In this document: positions 55,072 to 63,358 of the stretch, one piece after another | How positions within the stretch are numbered: the first letter of the stretch is position 1 | How the letters are laid out: each line of letters opens with the position of its first letter | DNA from: Lysinibacillus fusiformis | GTDB lineage: Bacteria > Bacillota > Bacilli > Bacillales_A > Planococcaceae | Length of the DNA: 64,000 nucleotides | Assembly: GCF_003049525.1 (NCBI RefSeq) | Contig: NZ_PYWL01000002.1 | Coordinates: forward strand, 124,001 to 188,000 | Reading direction: 5' to 3' | Notes under the pieces: generated by a model | Seen by the model: only the letters and a program-made list of their open reading frames with translations | Database searches by the model: none | What the model was told of the DNA's origin: nothing | Translations under genes and position numbers: made by a program

Positions 55072-57564
55072 TTAATGTTTTTTGAGGGCAATCGCCTTGG
55101 CTCGGGAGTTAACCCCTAGCTTACTATAAATTGTAGATAAATAAACACGAACAGTGCCTTCTGATAAATGCAGACGTTTAGCTATTTCACGATTAGTTAT
55201 ACCATCTACTAGCAAATCATAAATATCCTTTTCCCGTTGTGTCAGCATTGATGGAGCTTTGGCAGGAAATGCGGTCCCTTCTTTTAGGTAACTAAAATAA
55301 ACTGTCGGTATGGATTCCCATCGTTGATGAAGCTGTTCGAAATAAATTTCTAATAGCGGCTCTAAATCCTTTTCATCTAAAAAGGATCGAACATAATAGA
55401 AGGGTGCTGCGAGTTCGAAAGCCTCGTGTAAAGTTTCTAAGGCGAGTTCTTGGTGACCTAGACGGTATTGACAAATAGCTTCAAGAATTGTGGCTTCAAT
55501 AATTGTAGCAATTTGCTCTTCCTGCTGACCTTTCATTTTTATCTGAATTAAGCTCGTTAAGGCTTCGTTCGGCTTTTCCTTCAATAATAGTAAACGGGCA
55601 TGTACTAAGAGCCAGAATGGTTGCTTTGATTGGATAGACTGTAAGATCAACTCAGCCTGATGACTATCGCCTGCAATAATATGACAGTAGGCTTGCATAA
55701 TTTGTATAGATGTACGCCAGTGCTTTTCCGTCACATCCTCTAATAGCTGGGTCAGCATAGCAACAGCTGAACTTATTTGATTTTGCTGGATATAGATTTT
55801 TGCTTTCAGGAGATACATGGGGATACATAATCCAGGATCTTGTAACTGATGGCCAAGCTTAAGTGCCATTTCGATTTCTTTATGGGTAAACGGTATTAGG
55901 TTGCGTTCATACAATGATTCGGCGGCAACACCATAGCTAAAAGCAGTTACATTAGCTGTTTGTAAAGACGTTTCTCGAAAAAGCTCACTTATGACTGTTC
56001 CTTGTTCCATTGTTTGAAGTTTTCCTTTTGAGCCAATGCTTGTTCGTAAAAGCTTATATTCAAAACTATTATAGGGAATAGGCACATGATCCCATCTAGA
56101 GGGGATATGTCCTTTGGCGAGCTGTTTTCTCATAATTTGTTCCACTAACTGTAAATCACCACCAGCGGCAACGATAGCAAAAGCCTTTGCACTTTCATAA
56201 ATATAGGTCATGGCCGCATGCTCCTCTTGCTCCATCCATTGTTCAGTCAGCTGCCGCAATTCAAGTTCCTCCATAAGAGATGACGCTGCTTCAACTTCCG
56301 TGGTTGAAATCGATGTCAAAAAGCCAATGACTAGCATTTCATAAGAGACTTTATATTGGTCACGACGAAGCTGGTGCAACCACCGCATAAACGTTGCTGT
56401 TTGACCTGATAAAAAAAGCTGAACAAGATGATCGGTCATCCATGGCGTCGCTAGGTCATATTGTCCATGTTTAAGTGCTAATTCAATAGCAGAAATATAA
56501 TCCCCTTGGTCATAAATGAATTGAGATGTTTCGAGAACAAGATTACGTATGTCCTGCTTCGAAAATTGTCTTGTTAATTCCATTTGCAATGCTTCCGCTA
56601 ATAAATGATGGTAACGGAATATGGGCTGTTTGGATTGCAACCGAATGGTGAAAAGTCCTTTTGCTTCTAAATGTTCCAATTGTTCAAGACTATTTGTCTG
56701 TTTGGTCAATTGATCACAAATAGCAGGGTCCAGCTCCTGCAATAGGGAAGTGCGCAGCAAAAATTGTTGTGTTTCAGAAGGTAGATTATGAATAATTTCT
56801 TGCCATAAAAATTCTGAAATAAAGGGCTGTGCAGCTTCTTCCAAAGCTTCTATATCAGGGTCATGTGCAAAGCTAGTTAACAATAATCCGGCTACCCAAC
56901 CTTCAGTTTTATCTAAAATAGCTTGCAACTGTTGGTGGTTGAGAGCAGGTAAATGTTTGCAGGAAAAAAATCGCTTCACCTCCTGTAACGTAAAGCGTAA
57001 ATGTCCCGAATGGATTTCATGTATCCACTGCTTAACTCGCCACTTAGCTATTGGTAGTGCAGGGACGGAACGAGAGGACATATAGATATGTGCATGACTA
57101 GGTAAATATTCTACGAATTGTGTCATGAGTTGATGTATCACTGGATTTTCTATGACATGATAATCATCTAGTACAATCGAGATGGGCTGTTGGATGGCAT
57201 TCATTTCTTCTAACAGAGAATAGATAAAAAATTCAAGTGTTGCAGGGTCCTGCGAGTTGAGTAGCGGTGCAAGAATCTGATCTATTTCACTTTTAGAAGA
57301 CCTAGCAATAGCGTGTAAAATATATGTCCAGTAACGTATCGGATCATTATCAGCAGCATCTAGGGAAACCCATGCAGTGGTTTCTTTTTTATTTTTCAAC
57401 CAGCTAGTTAGTATACTGGTTTTCCCATAACCCGCTGGAGCTCGTAAAATCGTTAATTTAACATGTATATGTTGATCGAATAAATCGAATAATTGAGTTC
57501 TTTCTATTAAAGTGGGTGAATGATGTGGCATTGTTATTTTAGAAGATAATAATGTTTGAGGCAC
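55072..57564 (-). CDS. MalT-like LuxR-family ATP-dependent regulator
   Basis: This 830-residue protein has an N-terminal STAND/AAA-type ATPase with Walker A APAGYGKT (42-49) and Walker B IVLDDYH, a long helical TPR-like sensor middle (about 340-760), and a C-terminal LuxR helix-turn-helix (LTQREKDIYDLLVDGITNRE, then IAKRLHLSEGTVRVYLSTIY). MalT-type activators bind an inducer in the TPR region and then assemble on DNA. The inducer and targets are unknown, and no obvious metabolic partner is next to it. The start is GTG with AAAGGAGG upstream. Confidence 0.92.
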   Translation of the reverse strand: MPQTLLSSKITMPHHSPTLIERTQLFDLFDQHIHVKLTILRAPAGYGKTSILTSWLKNKKETTAWVSLDAADNDPIRYWTYILHAIARSSKSEIDQILAPLLNSQDPATLEFFIYSLLEEMNAIQQPISIVLDDYHVIENPVIHQLMTQFVEYLPSHAHIYMSSRSVPALPIAKWRVKQWIHEIHSGHLRFTLQEVKRFFSCKHLPALNHQQLQAILDKTEGWVAGLLLTSFAHDPDIEALEEAAQPFISEFLWQEIIHNLPSETQQFLLRTSLLQELDPAICDQLTKQTNSLEQLEHLEAKGLFTIRLQSKQPIFRYHHLLAEALQMELTRQFSKQDIRNLVLETSQFIYDQGDYISAIELALKHGQYDLATPWMTDHLVQLFLSGQTATFMRWLHQLRRDQYKVSYEMLVIGFLTSISTTEVEAASSLMEELELRQLTEQWMEQEEHAAMTYIYESAKAFAIVAAGGDLQLVEQIMRKQLAKGHIPSRWDHVPIPYNSFEYKLLRTSIGSKGKLQTMEQGTVISELFRETSLQTANVTAFSYGVAAESLYERNLIPFTHKEIEMALKLGHQLQDPGLCIPMYLLKAKIYIQQNQISSAVAMLTQLLEDVTEKHWRTSIQIMQAYCHIIAGDSHQAELILQSIQSKQPFWLLVHARLLLLKEKPNEALTSLIQIKMKGQQEEQIATIIEATILEAICQYRLGHQELALETLHEAFELAAPFYYVRSFLDEKDLEPLLEIYFEQLHQRWESIPTVYFSYLKEGTAFPAKAPSMLTQREKDIYDLLVDGITNREIAKRLHLSEGTVRVYLSTIYSKLGVNSRAKAIALKKH

Positions 57565-57907
57565 CTTAATTTCCTCCTTTAGTTCAGAAAAGTTCCATAA
57601 TTTTCATTGTACTAAACTATTATCATTTTTTCGTATGTTAATAGTCCTATCATTTCCATCTTTCATTGTTTTTTGGTGTCTAATGGTAGTGGACATTCAA
57701 AACTGAGGCCATCGTTCTTCCTCTTTTTCATGATCCATTTCAACATGGTACAAAGTCTATCTTACATCACCCAAAAAAACTAAAAGTGCTTGTATCTCAT
57801 GTAAACAACTAATCTACACATTTCACACAAGTTCAAATAGGTAAATATACAAGAAACTCAATTTTGTGGGCATATAGTAGTCATATATGTCTGGGAGGTT
57901 GTTCAGT
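57565..57907. other. Intergenic region upstream of the MalT-like and beta-propeller genes
   Basis: This divergent gap of about 340 bases is AT-rich. The only notable signal is CATATAGTA at 57871-57879, which fits the sigma-K -10 pattern CATAnnnTA, about 30 bases before the propeller start. I see no convincing -35 partner and nothing else. Confidence 0.4.
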
Positions 57908-58945
57908 GTGGGAAAAGAACAAAGATTTTTTAAAATCAAGTTTAAATCAAATCCAGGTTGTCATTGCCATTGCTGCGGTTTTTGTTGCCCTTGTCGTTGT
58001 AAGCACCCATTTTTACCAGTACCACCAACTTGTAACTATCTCGTCTATGTAACAGACGCTGGACAGCTAGCAACTCCTGATAACAGAGTATCAGTAATCG
58101 ATACAGCAACCAATACGATAGTCGCTACCATTCCAGTAGGAACGGCTCCACTAGAAATAGCGATTACACCAAATGGTGCGTTTGGTTATGTGCCAGCGCT
58201 CTTCTCCAATAATGTAACTGTATTTGATACAGCGACAAATACGGTAGTCGCTACGATTCCAGTTGGAAGTGAGCCTCTTGGTGTAGCGATTTCACCAAAT
58301 GGAGCCCTTGCCTATGTTTCCAATCACGGATTAGGCGCTAACTCTGTATCCGTCATAGATACAGCGACAAATACCGTGACAGCAACAATTCCAGTAGGGC
58401 TTCAACCTCAAGGTATTGCTTTTACGCCGAATAGTGCGTTTGCTTACGTGGCAAACGAAAATTCAGGTAGTGTATCTGTTATAAATACAGCGACCAATAT
58501 GGTGGTTGCTACTATCCCTGTTGGAATTCGCCCAAGATCAATTGTCTTCACATTAAATGGACAATTTGCTTATGTTACAAATGAAAATAGCGATAATGTA
58601 TCTATCATTAATGTTGCAACCAATATAGTAGTTGGTACAATCCCTGTAGGAACAGGACCTGTAGGATCAGCCATTACACCTGATGGAACACTTTTGTATA
58701 TCGTCAACAAAGGGAGTGATACCGTATCTGTCATCAGTACAACGACAAATATGGTGATAGCAACAATCCCTGTTGGTTCTTCACCTGACCAAGTAACGAT
58801 CTTACCAAATGGCACTTTTGCATATGTCACAAATCAAACGGACAATACAGTGTCTGTCATAGATATAGCAACCAATATGGTAGTGGATGTAATCCCAGGG
58901 TTTAATGGACCGACTGGTATAGATACAGGGGTAATTTGTCTATAG
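57908..58945 (+). CDS. YVTN beta-propeller protein with Cys-rich N-terminus
   Basis: This protein of about 345 residues begins with a basic stretch and a cluster of nine Cys in about 25 residues (CHCHCCGFCCPCRCKHP), then has about seven repeats of some 42 residues of the YVTN type (VSVIDTATN...VVATIPVG...P...TPNG.FAYV.N). These repeats make a beta-propeller. There is no signal peptide. Cys-rich tails are common in coat or exosporium proteins of spore formers, so a spore-surface role is a reasonable guess only. GGGAGG at 57890-57895 fits a GTG at 57908 better than the ATG at 57887, which precedes that site. Confidence 0.8.
   Translation: MGKEQRFFKIKFKSNPGCHCHCCGFCCPCRCKHPFLPVPPTCNYLVYVTDAGQLATPDNRVSVIDTATNTIVATIPVGTAPLEIAITPNGAFGYVPALFSNNVTVFDTATNTVVATIPVGSEPLGVAISPNGALAYVSNHGLGANSVSVIDTATNTVTATIPVGLQPQGIAFTPNSAFAYVANENSGSVSVINTATNMVVATIPVGIRPRSIVFTLNGQFAYVTNENSDNVSIINVATNIVVGTIPVGTGPVGSAITPDGTLLYIVNKGSDTVSVISTTTNMVIATIPVGSSPDQVTILPNGTFAYVTNQTDNTVSVIDIATNMVVDVIPGFNGPTGIDTGVICL
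58070..58905 (+). repeat. Tandem coding repeats of about 126-129 bases in the propeller gene
   Basis: Each unit carries the core GATACAGCGACAAATA or a close variant, about 126 or 129 bases apart, encoding one propeller blade. Blades two, three and four are the most alike, which suggests recent unit duplication or conversion. Confidence 0.75.
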
Positions 58946-59308
58946 CCTGTAATAAAGACAAGTTAATTTCATCCACCAATGTTCTGGTAGCTCAAAGGTT
59001 TCAACAAAATACTCGTAGTACTCAAATACTTTGCAAAGAAAAAAATAGTAAGATACGTTCTGTCAATTGTGCATGATTAAAGAGCAAAATATTGGGGTAG
59101 CAGTCGTTTACTTCTAACTTGTCTTAGTGCCAGGCTATCCCTGCGATACATAAGAAAAAGCCTACCTTATTAACTGTGATCGTCAAGAGTAAGCAGATCC
59201 GGAAGTTTCATTTTGTCAGGCAAACAAATAAATATCTACAAAAACCACACACTATAAGCAATATATGAATAAGATGTCTCTGTAGTATGACCATAGAGGT
59301 AGGTGTAT
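58946..59308. other. Intergenic region before the VanW gene
   Basis: About 360 bases without a credible gene, RNA or clear terminator. The sequence is less AT-rich than other gaps. I see nothing specific in it apart from the GAGGTAGGTG ribosome site at its end. Confidence 0.5.
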
Positions 59309-60307
59309 ATGTTGAAAAGGAAGTTAGTTTCCGCATTTTGTGTTTTATGTATGGTGGGACTAGTAGGTTGTCAAAAAAATTTGAACAACGACCAAAGTCT
59401 AGAGCAAGAAAATCAACCATTAAAACAGCCAGTCGAAGAAATGAAAAAGCCAGTTACCTATGAGCAAGTTCCACAAAATGGGCCGGCTCTTGTGGAGATT
59501 GTAGATCCGAAAACAAAGAAGATTATTGAAACCATTTCACCAAAGGATAGTGGCTATGAGACAAATTTGCAAGCCTATCAGCAGCATATCGAGCAGTTAG
59601 CAAAGGAATTAGCAAGAGGGATGGATGAAATGGAGGGCTATGACCAGCGAATGATGCTTGATCGATTGGATGAAGAAGGAAAAGTAATCAAGGGAAGGCC
59701 GCAAATGATTTTAAAAGAAAGTGAATTAGTAGAGAGAATACTGGATGCCTCTGCGACTGGTGGTCAAGTGGAGATACCTCTTTATTTGACGCAAAGTGGA
59801 TATTCATTTGAGGACATTCCTTATTTAGAGGAGGTCGTTGTAGCATCCTATACGACGTATTTTAATAGCGCTGATTTGGGAAGAAATAAAAATATTGAGC
59901 TTTCTGCCAAGGCTATTAATAATGTCATCGTGGGTAGTGGTGACCATTTTTCATTTAATACGATGGTTGGACCTCGAGATGAGGCAAATGGCTATCAGCC
60001 TGCACCAGAAATTATTAATAAGAAAGTGGTAATGGGGATTGGTGGGGGTATTTGTCAAACTTCCTCGACCCTCTTTAATGCAGTGGATCAGCTACAAGTC
60101 AAGTATGTAGAACGTCACCATCATTCTCTGGATATTGGATATGTGCCAAAGGGAAGGGATGCGACGGTTGCCTATGGAAGCTTGGATTTTAGGTTTCAGA
60201 ACACTAGTGATGTTCCATTTGTAATTCAAACTACCTATGGAAAAGATTTTTTGACAATCGACATACGAACTGCTGAAAAATATGTAGAAATATTGACAAA
60301 GGGTTAA
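59309..60307 (+). CDS. VanW-family lipoprotein
   Basis: This 332-residue protein has a lipoprotein signal (LVGC, Cys21), a linker of about 150 residues rich in charged residues, and a C-terminal VanW domain (SGDHFSFNTMVGPRDEANGY, GIGGGICQTSSTLFNA, ERHHHSLDIGYVPKGRDATV). VanW occurs in some vancomycin-resistance clusters but is common in Bacillaceae without them; its biochemical role is unknown. It is probably anchored on the outer face of the membrane. No van genes are nearby. Confidence 0.9.
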   Translation: MLKRKLVSAFCVLCMVGLVGCQKNLNNDQSLEQENQPLKQPVEEMKKPVTYEQVPQNGPALVEIVDPKTKKIIETISPKDSGYETNLQAYQQHIEQLAKELARGMDEMEGYDQRMMLDRLDEEGKVIKGRPQMILKESELVERILDASATGGQVEIPLYLTQSGYSFEDIPYLEEVVVASYTTYFNSADLGRNKNIELSAKAINNVIVGSGDHFSFNTMVGPRDEANGYQPAPEIINKKVVMGIGGGICQTSSTLFNAVDQLQVKYVERHHHSLDIGYVPKGRDATVAYGSLDFRFQNTSDVPFVIQTTYGKDFLTIDIRTAEKYVEILTKG

Positions 60308-60314
60308 TGCGACG

Positions 60315-60346
60315 AAAAGACACCATAGGACGTTGGTGTCTTTTTA
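60315..60346 (+). terminator. Terminator after the VanW gene
   Basis: The 10-bp stem AAAAGACACC / GGTGTCTTTT is followed by a T-run. Confidence 0.88.
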
Positions 60347-60407
60347 TAAGTGTCATGATATAGTTAAAATTGAATAGTTAGTAAATATTTGGGGAGGGGG
60401 ACAGACA

Positions 60408-61232
60408 ATGCATCCAAAACTAATGGCCGTCATAGAGACGATGGATTTATATCAGGCAACATACCCAGAAGATGCTTGTGTCATAGTGGCAGACACTGAA
60501 AAAGTACTTGCCTATAAACCGGGGAAGCATGTTGACTTAAAAGTAGGTGTAGGTGAGCCAGTACATAAATATCGAGGAACAGCAACGGAAATCGCGTTGA
60601 GTTCAGGTCGATTCGTTAAAGAGGAACGAGGAGCAGAGGGGTTTGGTATGGCCTATATCGCCTCGGCACAGCCTATTTTTGATGGAGGTCAAATTATAGG
60701 TGTAGTAAGTGCCATCATTTCTAATGAAAAAATGGATCATATGCGTCTATTGGCGACGGATCTTTCGAGTGCGGTAGAAGAAATGACTGCCACAAATGAA
60801 GGATTAGCTACTGCCAGTATAGATGTTTCCAATCGTTTAGGGGCACTATCAAATTTCTCCGAATCAATGGCAGGTGATATTGAACAAATTAATGTAATTG
60901 TTCAATTAGTAAAAGACTTAGCGATGAAATCTAAAATTCTTGGCTTGAATGCATCGATTGAAGCGGCACGTTCGGGGGAGCATGGTCGTGGTTTTGCAGT
61001 TGTCGCATCTGAAATACAAAAAATGTCCCAGAGCAGTACAGAAAGTGCAAATAGTATTACGAAACAATTAGAAAGCATTAAACAATCGATTGATCAAGTG
61101 AATGCTTCTGCTAATCAAGTGGCTGCCTTTACCCAGCAATTTGCCACGAGTATGTATGAATTAAGCGATGCGTATAAAGGAGTAAATCATACTGCTGAAA
61201 AGTTAATGCATATTAGCGAAATCAAAGCTTAA
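60408..61232 (+). CDS. Soluble methyl-accepting chemotaxis-like protein (YfmS type)
   Basis: This 274-residue protein has no membrane helix. Residues 1-115 form a small sensor domain (DACVIVADTEKVLAYKPGKH, GFGMAYIASAQPIFDGGQII), followed by a short signalling coiled coil with the conserved chemoreceptor tip ILGLNASIEAARSGEHGRGF and AVVASEIQKMS. It matches the short cytoplasmic YfmS group of Bacillus. It probably couples to CheA/CheW and senses an internal signal. GGGGAGGGGG precedes the ATG. Confidence 0.92.
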   Translation: MHPKLMAVIETMDLYQATYPEDACVIVADTEKVLAYKPGKHVDLKVGVGEPVHKYRGTATEIALSSGRFVKEERGAEGFGMAYIASAQPIFDGGQIIGVVSAIISNEKMDHMRLLATDLSSAVEEMTATNEGLATASIDVSNRLGALSNFSESMAGDIEQINVIVQLVKDLAMKSKILGLNASIEAARSGEHGRGFAVVASEIQKMSQSSTESANSITKQLESIKQSIDQVNASANQVAAFTQQFATSMYELSDAYKGVNHTAEKLMHISEIKA

Positions 61233-61239
61233 ACATATA

Positions 61240-61273
61240 AAGGATAATAGCCAGTAAAGGGCTATTATCCTTC
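61240..61273. terminator. Bidirectional terminator between the chemoreceptor and HAD genes
   Basis: A perfect 13-bp stem, AAGGATAATAGCC (61240-61252) with GGCTATTATCCTT (61260-61272), lies between the convergent genes. Confidence 0.85.
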
Positions 61274-61275
61274 TA

Positions 61276-61893
61276 CTAAATAATCTCTAAAATCTCCTCA
61301 GGTGTCGTTACTTTGTATTCGGGCTCTTCATTTTGTATAACTTCAATTGCATCATAGCCCCATTCCACCCAAATAATAGGTACTCCAGCTTTTTTACATG
61401 CTACAATATCCCTCTGTTCATCCCCTATATATACCACTTCAGTTGCTGAAACATTCGATTCTTTTAAAAACTTCTTCATGACTTTATCCTTGCCAAAAAT
61501 ACGATTGGAGCAAAGGACATCTGCAACACAGTGAATGCCATTCATTTTGAGAAACTCTAAAATATTGTCCTTCGAATTGGAAGAGATAATTAAAATCTTA
61601 TACCCTCTTTTATCAATTTCGAGCAAAACTTCCTTCATCCCTTCAAAAAGATGAACATCGTTTAATGATTGGCGATATAATTTGTAAAATTGCGGTAAAA
61701 TCATAGGTAATTTATACATGGGGAAGTCAAATAATTTACTACGTTCTGAAATCGATAATTTTTTTAATGTATCAATTTCCTTCAATTCAATTCCTTTAAA
61801 TTTATATTTTTGTGCTAACGTATTCCATGCTGATGCAAACACGGCGGTCGAATCCGCAAGCGTTCCATCAAAATCAAAAATTATATGCTTCAT
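61276..61893 (-). CDS. HAD-superfamily phosphatase (phosphoglycolate phosphatase-like)
   Basis: This 205-residue hydrolase has HAD motif I DFDGTLADS (Asp7, Asp9), a helical cap after it, motif II ISSNS, a Lys in GKDKVMKKFL and motif IV YIGDEQRDIVACKKAG. It belongs to the Gph/PpaX-like subfamily; the substrate is not fixed by sequence. AAAGGAGAAAG precedes the ATG. It stands alone. Confidence 0.9.
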   Translation of the reverse strand: MKHIIFDFDGTLADSTAVFASAWNTLAQKYKFKGIELKEIDTLKKLSISERSKLFDFPMYKLPMILPQFYKLYRQSLNDVHLFEGMKEVLLEIDKRGYKILIISSNSKDNILEFLKMNGIHCVADVLCSNRIFGKDKVMKKFLKESNVSATEVVYIGDEQRDIVACKKAGVPIIWVEWGYDAIEVIQNEEPEYKVTTPEEILEII

Positions 61894-62593
61894 GGCAAAC
61901 TTTCTCCTTTATCATCTAGTTGTATAGACGTTTTATGCAAAAAAATGTTACATGGAATGGGCAATTGATTGGGTCATGAAACAGGGAATAACAATCAAAA
62001 TAAAAGGTCTGTAATCATCATATGGTAAATATTATCAGAAAATGCGGCGTTTGCAACGGAAATCATGTAACAAAAGAAGGTGTCACAAAAATCAATTGAG
62101 ACACCTAATACGCTATATAACGAAAATAACAGTGTTTCATTTTAGTCCTATTCAATTTGCAAGCCGTTTTTTGTGTGTTGTACGATTTTAAATCTGAAAT
62201 TTGGATATTTTACTATTCCGCTGTTTGTGAGACGAAATAAAATGAAGAGTCTTAAAGGTGAAAGCTGTGACTAATTAACGTTCAAGACAGGTTCTAACTA
62301 TAGTTAGAAGGTATATTTTTTGTATTTTTTCATTGCTGTAACGTGTGCGTCAATTGATATCCGATTTCTTTAAAGCATTTGGCCATTTCAAATTTGGAAT
62401 GTTTTTTTAGCTATATCTCTGATACTAAAGTAGTAACATAGTTTGTATCATTCATACTACTAATGCAGGATGATATGTTTGGGCTGAAAGCTATTGAAAA
62501 AATGATAGGAATTGGACCGGAATTAATGGGGGAGCGTATTTCCAGCACCTATCACGCTAAGGTGATAGGTCTGGTATCTATGCGAGTGTTATT
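61894..62593. other. 700-base non-coding region with several inverted repeats
   Basis: No credible gene is present. It holds AGGTGTC/GACACCT (62078-62106), a perfect 18-base palindrome TTCTAACTATAGTTAGAA (62292-62309) followed by a T-rich stretch, and a 9-bp hairpin ACCTATCAC/GTGATAGGT (62550-62573). A 53-codon frame (62463-62624) lacks a ribosome site and runs into the YibE/F gene on the other strand. Confidence 0.5.
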
Positions 62594-63358
62594 CTATTTT
62601 TTTTCTCGTGTTTTAACTAAATAATAAGCATTGACGGAGGAAGCGATAGGAATAATGAGGGCAATGCCGATGCCTGCGCAAAAAATCGTCATCATTTCCG
62701 CACTAAAGACTTTGGAATTGACGATTTCACCAATCGAATAAGAGAGATCCTTAAACCATATCAATAAACTTAAATAGCCACCAAAGAAAGCAAAAAATAA
62801 AGTATTTGTATCGGTTCCTAAAATGTCTCTTCCAATACTTATTCCAGATGTAAAAAGTGTCTTTCTACTGATCGAAGGATTGCGATAAAAAATCTCATGC
62901 ATAGAGGTAGCAATGGAAATGGCAACATCCATAATGGCACCTATCGTACTCATAATAATGACCGATGCACCAATCTGCACGAAATTAACACCGATATAGA
63001 GAGAAAAGATACTTAATTCTTCCGTTGATTCTTCCCCAAATCCTTGAATCATGGCCTTTTTCGTTATAAACGTAATAAAAAGCAATAAAACAACAATCGT
63101 TACCATTGTAGAAATAAACGCTGTAATGGTTTTACTATTCGTTTTATTAATATAAAACAAACTAATGCAACTGATAACAGTGCACGCAATAAACGTCAGG
63201 ACAATAGGGCTATTTTTAGGGTCTGTCATAAGAAAAATAGTCACAAATAGCACGCCGAAATTTAAAAATAAGGAAAGAAACGAGCGTAGTCCTTGCTTTC
63301 CTCCAATTACCACCATTAATATACATAAAATTCCTGCCAATACAACGATAACATTCAT
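62594..63358 (-). CDS. YibE/F-family membrane protein (downstream copy)
   Basis: This 254-residue membrane protein has about seven helices and the YibE/F marks GAIMDVAISIATSMHEI, then RKTLFTSGISIGRDILGTDTNTLFFAFFGG. The function of the family is unknown; transport has been suggested. It overlaps the upstream YibE/F gene by four bases, so the pair is translationally coupled and may form a heteromer. Confidence 0.88.
   Translation of the reverse strand: MNVIVVLAGILCILMVVIGGKQGLRSFLSLFLNFGVLFVTIFLMTDPKNSPIVLTFIACTVISCISLFYINKTNSKTITAFISTMVTIVVLLLFITFITKKAMIQGFGEESTEELSIFSLYIGVNFVQIGASVIIMSTIGAIMDVAISIATSMHEIFYRNPSISRKTLFTSGISIGRDILGTDTNTLFFAFFGGYLSLLIWFKDLSYSIGEIVNSKVFSAEMMTIFCAGIGIALIIPIASSVNAYYLVKTREKK

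Noticed and set aside
58070..58905. CRISPR-like or satellite repeat
   Set aside because: The roughly 126-129-base periodicity is in frame and encodes beta-propeller blades, with no constant short repeat or unique spacers.
59309..60307. Vancomycin resistance gene
   Set aside because: VanW-domain proteins are widespread in Bacillaceae without resistance clusters, and no vanH, vanA or vanX-type gene is present.
62463..62624. 53-codon frame next to the YibE/F gene
   Set aside because: It has no ribosome site, overlaps the 3' end of a convergent real gene and has no recognisable features.
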